Of a DNA stretch of 64,000 bases, positions 23,350 through 34,906 are shown piece after piece. The notes below the pieces were generated by a model. That model searched no databases. It worked only from the letters and a program-made list of their open reading frames with translations, and was not told where the DNA came from. Both the position numbers and the translations under genes were made by a program. This stretch comes from Thuidium tamariscinum (Eukaryota; Streptophyta; Bryopsida; Hypnales; Thuidiaceae): contig OX344749.2 in NCBI GenBank assembly GCA_947034885.2, forward strand, positions 19,235,501-19,299,500, in the 5' to 3' direction. Every line of letters begins with the position of its first letter. Position 1 is the first letter of the stretch.

Positions 23350-24882
23350 TCATATATACATAAATTTTTGATTTTATTCGTACTTATATATGTATAGACT
23401 CTTAACTTTATATATATAATTGATTAGTTACTTGAAAATAGAGTTTATATTTTAGTTCTATTTTCTAATTTTATTTTCTAATTTTTTCAATACTTGACCT
23501 TGGACATATTGAAAAATAAGGTGAATTTAGAATACTTTACATGTCTTTGAGGACAGTTAATGTAGCCTATTTGATTTATTTCCTTCATGTCCATTACCCT
23601 TTTCTTTTGAATTAATATGACAGTAAATAGTTATGGGTGTACACTAATATGACCATCTCTATGTAAGGTGGAATAACGCCACACCTAATGACAAATGATT
23701 TATCCAATGATGTTACATTGATCAATTACCTATTATGGCAATTTAATTCATCTTTTATTAGTCACAAATGCTATAACATCAGTGACTATTAAGCTTTCAT
23801 TTTGCAAAAACTAATGGAATTACTATTTGAAAAATTAACTAGCCTCCACATTTAAAATAGATAGATGCTCATATAGCATCCAAAATCACATACATGATGT
23901 GGAGCTAGAATTTGAGAGTTGGTGGCTAAATTTTCTCTCAATTGAATGGAAATTAATTAACCTATGCTAAACTAATGTCCCTAGTTACTACCACATATGA
24001 GAAGTTGAGAACTGATTAGTCTTAATTGACTGAGCCTTGAGATGCAAGTGATTTGTACAACATTTCTTATTACACAAACCTTCCTTCCTTCATAGACCTA
24101 TTGAGCCCAACTATGATTGTGATTTTTTTCAATTGTAATTGTAATTTTTCTCAGGTTGTGCTCAATTGAGTTGTTACACTTCTTTTGCTCTAAGTTGTTT
24201 ACATAATCAATTTTGTTTTGCTATCTGAATTGTTTCTTGCATTATTGTCTAAGGATTTTTGATTGAGGAATAGGATTTTTTATTTGCATGGTTGCAAAAC
24301 AATCCTCTTCAAGCACTCAGGTTGTTAGAAAGTTTATGAATGAGTTTTTTTGCTTAGTTTAACTTGGACTATGGATTGCACATGATTTTCTTTGTTCTTG
24401 TCCAATGTAAAACAATAGCAAGTGATGTTTAGGCTGAAAACACTTTGTGCATCCTCACTAATATGCTTTTGTAGTTTGTTCTTGGAATGGGCATATGTAA
24501 AGGCTACATCCGTTGGAGAAAACTTGGAACACTTGGAACATCATTCTTAAGAAGTTTTTTCCTATTTTTTTTATTAGTCTACAAAAAGAAAAAAAGTTTG
24601 TGTAGAAACACTTTACTTAGCTTCTTAGATTGAAAATTTCACATTAAGAATATTTTTCTTATGCAGCTTTGACTGATATTTTCTTACATGATACATTATA
24701 ATATGACCTTGTATATATGTATTCAATGAATCAAGTGACTATGGAGATTTCTTGATCAAATTAGTAGTAATATTTTACCTCATGATACAAGCTGGTTATT
24801 ATCTTATAATCCAGCTTCTTTGTTATAATTTAATTAAGTAAAGTGATGGTTTAGCTTTATCTTGATGCGTAAAATGATGAAC
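22931..24882. other. Decayed sequence, probably within the copia fossil span
   Basis: No clear domain is seen between the gag part and the integrase/RT part. It contains an (AT)n microsatellite at 23309-23348. It may be eroded integrase sequence or unrelated insertions. Confidence 0.4.
23309..23348. repeat. (AT)n microsatellite
   Basis: About 20 uninterrupted TA dinucleotides. Confidence 0.95.
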
Positions 24883-24886
24883 TTAA

Positions 24887-25720
24887 CCCCTAAAAGCCCA
24901 GGGGGTTAGGACAAAACACAAATGTGTTATAAAATATAAGCATTACAACTTTTTTGAAGTTAGTATCAAAGAAGATAATGTAAAGCACAAAAAGTAGAAA
25001 GTATCCATATGATCAAAATTAAAAAAATATGTATAGATTCTCTTCAAATGAATTTTGAAGATATAACTTCAAAAATTCACCAAAAATACAATTTCTATTT
25101 TTAGGATTTGAAATTTTTTTTGATTGGTCAAAATTGTGTTTTTTATTGATTTATAAAAAAATGCAAAATATTCAACCTCTAAAAGCCCAAGGGATTAAGA
25201 CAAAATACAAATGTGTTATAAAATATAAGCTTTACAACTTTTTTGAAGTTAGCATCACAGAAGATAATGTAAAGCACAAAAAGTAGAAAGTATCCATATG
25301 ATCAAAATTAAAAAAATATTTATAGATTCTCTTCAAATGAATTTTGAAGATATAACTTCAAAAATTCACCAAAAATACAATTTCTATTTTTAGGATTTGA
25401 AATTTTTTTTGATTGGACAAAATTGTATTTTTTATTGATTTTAAAAAAAATAAAAAATATTTATTAATGAGAGCATCAATACTTCCTCAAAATAGTAAGT
25501 TTTTCAACACTAAGCAATTTTAGACACTTTGTACTATTTCTCCTTTTTTTTGCTATAACTTTTGTTTGACCGTATAGATCTTAGTTTTGAATGCAAATGT
25601 TGAAACACAATCCAATATTTTGAAATTTTGAAAAAAAAAAAATTGAATTTTTTTTTTTGCCCAAAAATGCTGCCCAAAGTTGGGCAGCAATCATAAAATG
25701 GTCGTTTGAGCACTTAGGGG
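24887..25720. mobile_element. TTAA-flanked element, copy F, with internal tandem duplication
   Basis: Flanked by TTAA at 24883-24886 and 25721-25724. The left end is CCCCTAAAAGCCCAGGGGG; the right end reads GAGCACTTAGGGG, so the outer CCCCTAA is inverted at the other end. The first part is duplicated in tandem: two units with a 289-bp period (about 24887-25175 and 25176-25464) differ at only a few positions. The second unit even begins with a terminus-like CCTCTAAAAGCCCAAGGG. Non-coding; the antisense frame 25581-25826 has no domain. It lies within the span of the copia fossil. Confidence 0.7.
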
Positions 25721-25724
25721 TTAA

Positions 25725-26939
25725 AAAATGATTTGGCTTAAGACAAGATTGAATTAAAATGATGATCTTTGAAAAGAGGTGTTCCAAAAAAAGTTTTTTG
25801 TATTTATAACAATTGATAGTAGTCAATCATTCCCTCATTGCTATGAGAACAACATAGGGAAAATGTAAGAAATGGCCCTTTATGGAACCAAATCTCATCT
25901 AATGCATGTTTTCTTATTATCAACTAGAAATTTGGCCTTTGCCAATTTACTTTCAATACTTATCTAATTCAAGGCTCATTTTTTTGACTATTCAATCAAA
26001 ACATTATATATGCATTATATTCAAAAATTTCAATTAAGATCTTTTGAAAACTATTGTACTACAATTGGAATTTGATTTTTTAATATTTATTGAATTTCTT
26101 TATACAATGTCAAATATTTTTTCTCACTATATTTCCTCAAAAAATTACAACATATTTAGTTCCATACAAAAACGCTCAAAATGGATATACTAGAGGAGTC
26201 TTTTATGAAACAAATCCAATTTATTACAAGACTATTTCTCCTTCATGCTAATTTATCTTCGTCTATATAGAGACATGTAGTTTTATATTCTACAACTTAA
26301 TTTCGGTTGTCTTCTTCATTAGTGAAGATTACTTCTTTGGATATGGATTGGCAGTTAATGCCATTTTTTGGTACATTGTATGAACAATGTACCAAAAAGT
26401 GGCAATAACTACTAATTCTTAAAAAAAATTAATTTTAATTTGGGTTTAGTACACTTGGCATGTCTTTATAGGCCAAAGAATTTAAAAGTTGAAAATTAAA
26501 TTTTTTTTTAGGTGCACGATCATTGTACACCCAAAATAATTAAAAAATTTTAAATTTTTAAATCTTCATTTTTCTCTCCCCCCCCCTTTTCTCCTCTTGT
26601 CATTTTTTGAAACCAACTGATTGACAAACATTATGGGACAAGTGATCCTGTATTTATATTCGTATATGGACTGTATCTAGACCGTATCCATATAATCCAT
26701 ATAGTATATGTAGAGTATCTATATCCATATCCGAACGGTTCAGATTAATTCTTACATGATCAATGGCTTGGGAATTTTTGAAAATTCAACGATGATTACA
26801 AAGGTAAGCTTTTTAAAAAAAAAATCAATGGCTTGTAAATTTTTTGAGAGAGGATGGGGGGGCTAATTAATTGACCTGGGTGGTACGCCACTTTTTGTCA
26901 CATTGATGTCACATTGTAAGAACTTCCTTCAAGATGTAT
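25725..26939. other. Spacer with hairpin, no gene
   Basis: AT-rich. It holds a strong hairpin at 26359-26404 (listed separately), a short C run at 26579-26587 and a patch of TATCCATAT-like words at 26640-26750. No domain is recognised. Confidence 0.45.
26359..26404. repeat. Hairpin with 21-bp arms and 4-nt loop
   Basis: The arm TGCCATTTTTTGGTACATTGT is followed by ATGA and then the inverted arm, with one mismatch. A weaker third version of the arm ('gccactttttgtcacattg') appears at 26888-26907, so the region may be a decayed inverted-repeat element of about 0.55 kb. Confidence 0.75.
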
Positions 26940-28253
26940 TTTAAATAAATCTCATTTATGAGTATTTGGTTATCATATTTGGATTCCAATTCTAAAATCT
27001 CAATATCACACAATTGAAGCTCATCGATAAGATGACATTTATGTTGAATTTGATTATCTAAGTATTATTAGTTATATTAACCTATCAACTAGAACATTAC
27101 TTGATGCACGTTTTGCTAATTATTAATTTGAAAAAAATGTATTTCCATTTTTGAAAGAAGGAAAATCTACTTCCAAAGACCTTATATTCAAGGCACCTAA
27201 AACATTAACATTCAACCCTAATTCAAGAACGTCTTTAGCCGAGAATGAAGTTGCCAAAATTTTTTACTTGCAAAAGATTGTAGACCAAACACGTAATGGT
27301 TTTTATGATGCACCAAAAATTACTAAAACTCCATTAAATAAAACTTAGAATCTTCTAGCTTGAGTCTCAATATGAACAATTACAATGACTTCAAGTCTTC
27401 AACCAATGGGCAAACAAACTCATGGTCTCAGGGATAAGTAACCACAAAAACTTAAGGCCATAATTGATGCTACTAATTCTTCTGAACTTATAGCAATCAT
27501 TGTCAATTTTATATGATCACTTGCATTAGACTCTCTACCTTAGTTCAATACAAAATTATTTACATTGTATGCAATATTGAAAAAATAGAAAATAGAAAAA
27601 CAATAAAAATGAATGAATCTTTCATTTGTATGATTGCAAAAAATCTTTTTTTACAAGAAAGATGATTCTGAATCAAATACTATTAAAGAAGCTATGCATT
27701 TATGTAAGTGGCCAAAGCAAAAAGCTATTATTAAGGAGGAGTTGCTTCTATACACAAGAGACAAGTTTTTGGACCTATTACAAATAATCTTATTTATCGA
27801 ATTTTTGGATACAAACTCATCTTTGTTTGCAAATAAGATGACAAAAGTTAGATTATTTGTTACAAAATTTGTCTTGTTGTTCAAAGTTTCACACAACAAT
27901 TTAGTATTCATTATAATTCTACATACTCACTAGTTATGAACTCTATCACTTTTCAATTTCTTAAAATAATAGTGCATGCTATCCTTAAGATGCGTCTTAT
28001 TCATGTAGTGGCTCTTTATCTATATGACTCTCTCCATGTTAATATTTTCATAAAAATTCCATCTGGTCTTATAACCATTAGTTCAAATACACCTATTCCA
28101 AGCAAATATCATGGCATTAAATTATAATACACATTGTATGGTCTTAAACAATTTGGACTCATGTTGTATCAACAATTATATGAATTTTTTCTTCAACATC
28201 ACTTGATAAATGATTTATTACTCCCATTCTTTTTATTAAATAAAATAACAATG
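26940..28253 (+). mobile_element. Ty1/copia fossil, part 2: integrase tail to reverse transcriptase
   Basis: The stretch at 27130-27350 resembles the plant copia linker after the integrase core ('FPFLKEGKS…'). Bases 27620-28250 resemble the RT start ('HNSTYS'-like context, 'SSNTPIPSKYHGIKL', 'LYGLKQ'). It is old, with many breaks. The reverse transcriptase region is interrupted at 28254 by a transposon. Confidence 0.75.
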
Positions 28254-30267
28254 CATTAAATGACATTTGAGGGCATGGGAGGGCCGTTTTGGGTCTGTCC
28301 CCGAAACGATTTCCGATGTTGTTGGCCATTATCAGGTTGGCATTAACCAAAAAAAGGTCTTTTTTGATACATCTTGTGTCCATTGTCCAGATACCTATCT
28401 GACCATTTCTGATTTATTACTTGATTTGAATCATAATCAAATTCCTTTAAACTAAATCATCACAATATCTAACATCACATATGAACAATATTTCTAATTT
28501 ATAGACTTGCCAATATCAGACTCATATCTATATAGGGCATCTTTAAAATTGCCCCTACCAACCAGAATAACTTTGATAAATTTTCAAACTTATCTAGTAT
28601 ATATAGTACAAAGAGAGCCATCTCTTCATAAGAAAAATAGTAATAACCAGTCAAAGTATATGCATAGTAGTATAAACTCCACATTCTACTAGAAGGACTC
28701 CATGAAAATCAAGAAAGTCCTAAATAGGTGTATAAGCAGTGAAACCAAAGTAGTTTGAATAATCAATGTTCCTTGAGGTAGTAAGCTTCACCTACATTCA
28801 TGACAACCAACATCACCATGAGATTAAAAGTCATATGTGAAGTGTCTTCAATTTACTTCAACATGTTATAGTTTTTGCAAGGAAAAGAGGAATCACAACA
28901 AATAGCAATAGTCACAAAACACACTATCATTCAAAGTTATTAGTATTAATAACAAAATTCCTCTGAACCTAACTACTGTTCAATGACTGTGATGATGTCA
29001 TGTTTCTTGCTTGGATCCCACATCTACCATATAGCACACTTTTACAAAACCAGCAACTCATTTTATCAATTACTTACTTGATTCAGCTTATGCTTAGTAA
29101 AAGAAACGACAGAAGCTAAAAACACTTGAACTAAATGTAAAATTTTTTTACCAAACACATAGTTCGTCATGTACAGGAGTACTCAATTATAGTAAAATTG
29201 CTAATAATGCATATATGAGTCCTTTTTCAAACATTGAGTCTTGTTACCATTGGATACAACTTTCAAAACTAGATGTTGGCTCATTAAATTGACAGACTAT
29301 CTAAATCAATGTCCTCGTGACAGAATCATTTTTATTGATACTGGAGTAGTTGAACATTCCATGTACCCTCCAGTTTTAGAACTTAGAGTCTTTTTGAATT
29401 TGTGTCATTGTTGAAACAATAAAATTAAGCTTTTAATACTGAAGGATATTATTATTGAAAGTAGATCTTTGCTTCAAGAACATGTGTAAAGATTATTTCT
29501 ATAGATTTTTCCATGAGGCATGAAAATCTAACTCAAATAAGCCCTTTTCAAAGGCATTATCATTAAATAACCATGGCTAAACTTTCCATTATATATTAGA
29601 GACTTATTCTTTATTTTTAGAAATAAAATGTAAAAATCTTATATATATATATATATATATATATTGTAGCAAAGAAGTCTTAACTTACTATTATACATTA
29701 TAATCAATCTTATGAATACATTTATTAAGATGTCATATGTAATATGTGAGAATATGTGTATATGGCAAAGCTTTCTAATTCCTAAGAAGTGAATTATCCT
29801 TCTATTTTTTGAGATAAAAATAAAAATAGAATGACAAATAGTAGCAAGGCTACTATTAATTTAAGTTATTCTAAATGACAATTATATCTATAAAAAAAAT
29901 ATTACATAGAACTTTTAACTATATATGTTGTGCTAAGGCTTAGTTTCACAACTCTAAGGAAGTAAATAAATGATTATTTTGGGGGACAAAGTCAAAACCA
30001 AAGAAAATATTAAAAAAATTATTATATCTTTAGTTTCATGTGCACATCACATTCATAACATTTCAATATTAATGAATATTATCTCAATGGCATTTCAAGT
30101 AACAAATCTAATTCTTTTGCTTAACTATGAAGGCTAAAAAAATTCAAAAAAAATAAAATTACGTGGTAGTGTCTCAACTATGTAGGATTCCTATTCTCGT
30201 GGCAGAAATTGCGTTCCCGCAGTTTGGGAACCCACAATCTTCCAATGCCCTCAAATTTCACCTAATG
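28254..30267 (-). mobile_element. Unequal-ended TIR element inserted in copia RT (2.0 kb)
   Basis: The left end is CATTAAATGACATTTGAGGG followed by module a with the hairpin CGTTTTGGG…CCCGAAACG (28285-28308). The right end, inverted, is CATTAGGTGAAATTTGAGGG followed by module b (…GTTCCC…GGGAAC…ATTTCTGCCACG…AATCCTACATAG). Copia RT sequence stops at its left edge and resumes at 30268, which supports the boundaries. The interior (28330-30150) is AT-rich with only short frames; one stretch near 29240-29400 gives 'DRIIFIDTGVVEHSMYPP', which I cannot assign. No transposase is recognised. The target duplication is unresolved. Confidence 0.65.
29638..29664. repeat. (AT)n microsatellite
   Basis: A run of TA dinucleotides inside the 28254-30267 element. 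Confidence 0.9.
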
Positions 30268-30354
30268 AATTCGTCATTATTGCAATATATATAAATGACT
30301 TGAACCTTATGGACACCAAATCTGCATGTACTAGAGCTACTCAATTTTTTGTTC
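30268..30354 (+). mobile_element. Ty1/copia fossil, part 3: RT fragment between two insertions
   Basis: An 87-bp fragment whose translation contains 'FVIIAIYINDLNLM', the conserved palm-motif neighbourhood of plant copia reverse transcriptase. It is isolated between two transposon insertions. Its placement shows that the left and right elements entered the same fossil separately. Confidence 0.75.
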
Positions 30355-31027
30355 CATTAGAAGAAATTTGAGGGCATTAGGAGACTGCGGGTTTCCGGAC
30401 TACAGGGACACAATTTCTACCATGTGAACTCGAATCCTACGTGGTCGGGACATTGCCACATAATAAATTTTTTTTTTTCTTTTTTAGACTTATAATTCCA
30501 AAGATTATTTCTTGTGTCTTATAAATAAGTCTACTGCTATTTGCTATGATTCATGATAAACAAAACACAAATATAATTCTCCAAGAATTAAATGTGTCAG
30601 TATGCTAAACTCATTTTATATTCCTCAAGATAAAAATGAATTTGAATATCCAAGCTATGCTCTTGGATACCTATTAGTACCTACACAATCAAAATATATT
30701 GATGTTTCAATATGCTAATTGATTATGACCTTGCCAGGAACACCTGATACATTGAAACACATATTTCAAATGAAGCCCAGATTTCAAATAAAGCCCCTAG
30801 TTTGCTCTTCGCTTAATGGCTTTGAAAACAACCTGATTGTACTTTGGTACTGGGACATTAAACTCTGGAGGCTTTGCAAGTTTGCAAATGACAACAGGAT
30901 TGGATCCGTTGAAACCACTGCCCAGTAAGCATGGCATCGATCCTGCTCAACACCCGGAATACCCTTGTCTCATAGAGGGAACTTCAGAATTGTGTGTCCA
31001 TCGTTCCAACTTCCGGAGTTGCTTATA

Positions 31028-32048
31028 ATCTGATATGCTCAGATCAAAGCTAGGGAGGACTTGTTGCTAGTATCGTTAGGGTGGTGCAAGAACTAGAAGG
31101 CAAGAATGGTGCTCGGATCGCAAATTAGCGGCCAATAGGTGTTGCAAAAGTTTACAACAGTGTTACGTTTGTTGTTCTTTGAACAATTTCGGAATTATTT
31201 TGTGAAGTTTGATTGAAGTTTTTCTCTGGTGAATATACAATAACAAGTAGTGGTAACTTGTAGACACCTTGTATGCATCAAATGGCAAACTAATTGTTGG
31301 CTGGTTGGCATGGGTACAGGTGAGGGTTACCACCTCCGGAAGAAGTTTTTTTCAAAAAAATTTCCAAACTCTTTACAGACATATGAAGTCTACTTCTCCT
31401 TTGCAATGAAGTGCTTTGTGCTCTTTGCATTTATGAGCTATGCTCTAGCTTTCCAGACAGAAGATACTTGTAGGATTAGAGCTCAGTCACTTTGGGCAGG
31501 TGAAGTTTTTCGAAGCTTCCACGGCTGAAGGAAACGGAGACAAGCTGCAGTGTTTATTTTCGTGACTGAACCTACTGGTTCATCTCGGCATGAATATACA
31601 TCTTGATCTCTCTCTAGAGATCAGGAAGAAAACAATATTATACCCCATTTTTTTTGTCAATCATACGGGCCTTTTTTGTTAGACTGTGTTTGTGAAATGC
31701 TAGCAGATCATGAAAGCAGTATTGAACTACTACGTTCACTGTGAACTGATCGATTACCATGAACTTTCGAACTGAATCTTTAGTTACAATGAGTCTTACT
31801 ACTTGGAATATAATGGTTGAAAATTATTGCCAAGGAGTGTAAGAATTTCTATGATGATGGTTTACATTACTCACTTATTCGTTAGATTAACTTTGAGCCT
31901 CTAGTTCGTCTCTGCTTATTGAAACTGGATGTCGATTTTAGTTCCAATTCCAAAAAAGATTCCTAAAATCTATACTTAAGTGGGAAGATCGAAAGGGAAT
32001 AGAATCTACTCTGAAAACAGGGAAGTATCGAAAAAACATTTTTTTTTC
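31028..32048. repeat. Direct duplication inside 3.3-kb element, unit 1
   Basis: Shares ordered blocks with unit 2 at an offset of 1.53-1.57 kb: AGCGGCCAATAGGTG at 31127, GGTTGGCATGGGTACAGGTG at about 31303, and AGAATCTACTCT near 32001 followed by GAAAAAACATTTTTTT. Similarity is patchy, so the duplication is old. Confidence 0.7.
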
Positions 32049-32589
32049 TTTTTTTAGGCTTGAATTCTAGGTATTTTTCTTAGATTTTCGTCAAAGTCTA
32101 CTACTGAATTATGGGATAAACGCAGAGATTAAAATCTTTTTTATTGTAATTTACAATATGAAGACTCCTTATTTGTATACTTTCTGTTATAACTCATGCA
32201 AATAGAAGGACTTAATCCATAATAGATACAAGTCACCCAAGTTACATCCCAGAGCATTACTTTGTATCTTGTACAAACTTAAATGTAGCATAATAAGCAC
32301 TGATACCCAATTTGCAAATTTGATCTATACATGGTAGTCAGAGATACCCAGGGTATCCTCTAACACTTGTCAGCATATATTATAGAATAAGTGACGGTTA
32401 GTTGGGGCTTGTGCTTTAACTACGACAATTAAGTTGTTTAGCAAAGCTCGCAAACTGGATGCATGAATGCAGTCAATGCACCCAAACTGCCACGCTTCCA
32501 CATCCCACCGATACTTTCAAAAGTTTTTGAATTTTTAGCGCGTCTGTTGCACTACCTTTAGGGCTCTATATGATTGTGAAGCAATTTAT

Positions 32590-33572
32590 AGAATGAGGAT
32601 TACGTTGGGGTGATTTGCAAGCTAGTATCAAGTGCTGTAATTTGATTTAGGGTTTGTTGAACATGGTGCTTGGCTCCTAGAACAGCGGCCAATAGGTGCA
32701 GTTTAGCTCATACAGCAGAATCGTAAACTCTGTTGTGATGTGGCCATTTTTGCACGTTTTATACGTTAAATTTTGAGTTTTGTGTGCACTTTCTCTTGTG
32801 ATATAACGATAACAAGTTGTGGTAGGCTATAGACACCTCGTGCACGTCAAATGGCAAACTAATGGTTGGTTGGTTGGCATGGGTACAGGTGAGGACTACC
32901 ACCTCTCGGGAATTGCTTCAAAAAACTCCAATTCCACTTTACAGATGGTTGATGATTCTGAGTATTAGCAATGCTTATTGAGTTTATTCTTTCATAGTTT
33001 TCTACTCATGAAACTTGTTATTTGCAGTTGCTTCAAAAGATCTGTGTTAAGCGGTTGTTGATGTTTACTCAAGTCCTAGTCAGGCTTAGAGTTTGTGTTT
33101 TGTGTTTTGTGTTTTGTTGACAAAGATCAAGAAAGAAGGTTCCCGATTTACTTTGATCATTGGGTTGGATCTTACTAGCTTTATACATACAATTTTTTAA
33201 TGGAGTTCTTCGGCTCTACCCCCAGTAGTCAGACAAATTTTTTGAAGGAAGTTTCTTCTTAGTGGCTCTCACAAACAAGGCTCACGTATTGTGCTCATTA
33301 TTTTCTGATGCATAAATTGCTCTTGGGATCACTCACTCTCTTTGCTTTTTTAGTACTTAGTATAAAGATTACTAAAAGTCCTGTAGAATATGATATGATC
33401 ATATACTTCAAGTCATATTGTCTTGAGATGCATAACCTTATACCATCTCTACACTGACAATCTTGGTAGAAATTATTTGGAGTACTTACAGGTACTTGGA
33501 AGTTTGATTTTAGAAAGGGAGTTAGAATCTACTCTCAGTCTATCAGAGAAGTACCGAAAAAACATTTTTTTA
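32590..33572. repeat. Direct duplication inside 3.3-kb element, unit 2
   Basis: Counterparts of the unit 1 blocks lie at 32684, about 32872 and 33534 in the same order. The junction between units lies near 32050-32590. I found no reading frame shared by both units, which argues against conserved coding function. Confidence 0.7.
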
Positions 33573-33669
33573 TTTATAAAAGTCGGCTTGACAGGGGTCT
33601 GCAGCATTGGGAGCCGTTTCGGGAACAGACCCGAAACGGCCCTGTAATGCACTCAGATTTCATCTAATG

Positions 33670-34500
33670 ATGAGTTTGAGATAAAATTGCTTGAAAAATT
33701 TATATTTTGCAATGTTCTACAAGTTTTTAATTTGAAAGATGGTAGCATTTTTTTTTTGCAAATGACTTATATCAATTACATTTTGAAACAATTCAATATA
33801 ATTCATATCTATCCACTTTTCACACCTATAGTTAGTCAAAGTAACAAAAAAGATAATCTTTATTAAGCTTGTGAAGAAGAAAAAGATCCATTGAGTGAAC
33901 AATATTTATACCTTGCAACAGTTGAAATACTTTTATATTTGGCTACATCTACAAAGCCTGATATTACATTTGCAGTTAATAACCTTGTAAGACATAGTGC
34001 TTGTCTCACTCTTCCACATTAATATGGCATTATATATATTTTTTGTTATTTGAAAGGAATTGAAAATTTGAGACTATATTATACTCAATCAGTATAGCAA
34101 ACAATCACTATAACATTATCAAATTGTACAAAAATTATTGCTTTGCATGAAGCATCTCTAGAATGCATCTGGTTGAAGTCAATTGATAAATTTATTTAAA
34201 AAAATTGTAGACTACCACATGATGATTGTGTAGCTATCTTATATGAAGACAATAATGCTTGTATTGTACAAATGCAATTGAATTTTACCAAAAGTAATTG
34301 AACATAACATATTAATCAAAAGTATTTTAGCTAAACCCATAATTTAATTACAAATTAAGTACTAGAAATCAAAAAAATTGTATCAATTGATAACCTAATT
34401 GATCACTTTACTAAGGCTCTTCCATCATGCATCCATCGCCAACCTATTCATGGCATTGGAATGCAATGACTTAATATTTTGAAGCAAGAAATTTTATAGT
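33670..34500 (+). mobile_element. Ty1/copia fossil, part 4: RT end and RNase H
   Basis: Translation pieces match the end of plant copia polyproteins: 'LKDGSIFFLQ', 'LLYLATSTKPDITFAVNN', 'LHEASLECIWLKSI', 'LYEDNNACI' and a final 'TKALPS…HGIG' block near 34410-34470. It is old and heavily broken. The sequence after 34470 may be the element's 3' non-coding end. Confidence 0.8.
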
Positions 34501-34906
34501 TTTTCATTATGAAAAATATGAAATTTTTTCACAATCTTTCTACAAATTCTTTTTCCATTGGATTTTACCATGTGAATGAATTGATAAAAGTGTTGAATTC
34601 TTTTTCTTTCATTTATAATTTTGTCTTTGATTACAATCAAAGTTTTTTCAGATAAGATTTTAATGACGTAATAACCATAATTTTACAAGAGTACAATATT
34701 TATTGCAAAGAACATTACATACAAGGGTGATGATGAGAACCATGGTTTAGGTATCAATGCTAGAGCTTGTTAATGATCTTACAGTGCCTTGCATCTTGTC
34801 ATAACATAGATCAAGGGTGGGATATTGGATCAACTACATAATTCCTCCCTCACTAGTGATGCTAAGGCACAGGTTATCCAAATCAGTTAGTGAAGCCGAT
34901 GAAGAT
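34501..34906. other. Spacer, possible 3' end of copia fossil
   Basis: A purine-rich 'aagggtggga' followed by 'tattggatcaac' at about 34813-34835 resembles the polypurine tract/LTR boundary of plant copia elements. I cannot find the matching 5' LTR, so this stays tentative. Confidence 0.35.

Larger units (their letters stand above)
30355..33669 (+). mobile_element. Unequal-ended TIR element with cargo (3.3 kb)
   Basis: The left end is CATTAGAAGAAATTTGAGGG with module b (GACTGCGGGTTTCCGG…CCTACGTGG…TGCCACATAATAAA then a T run). The right end, inverted, is CATTAGATGAAATCTGAGTG with module a, including the perfect hairpin CCGTTTCGGG-AACAGA-CCCGAAACGG (33614-33639). Copia RT sequence flanks both sides. 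The interior from about 30700 is less AT-rich than the surroundings and contains a direct duplication of about 1.5 kb. Short frames inside (for example 31250-31528, whose internal part starting MKCFVLFAFMSYALAFQ resembles a signal peptide) have no recognised family. No transposase is seen, so it is probably non-autonomous and may have captured host sequence. Confidence 0.65.

Noticed and set aside
30719-30928. Frame beginning 'MIMTLPGTPDTLKH' thought to be copia RT
   Set aside because: The real RT palm fragment is at 30268-30354; this stretch lies inside the 3.3-kb element and the resemblance is short.
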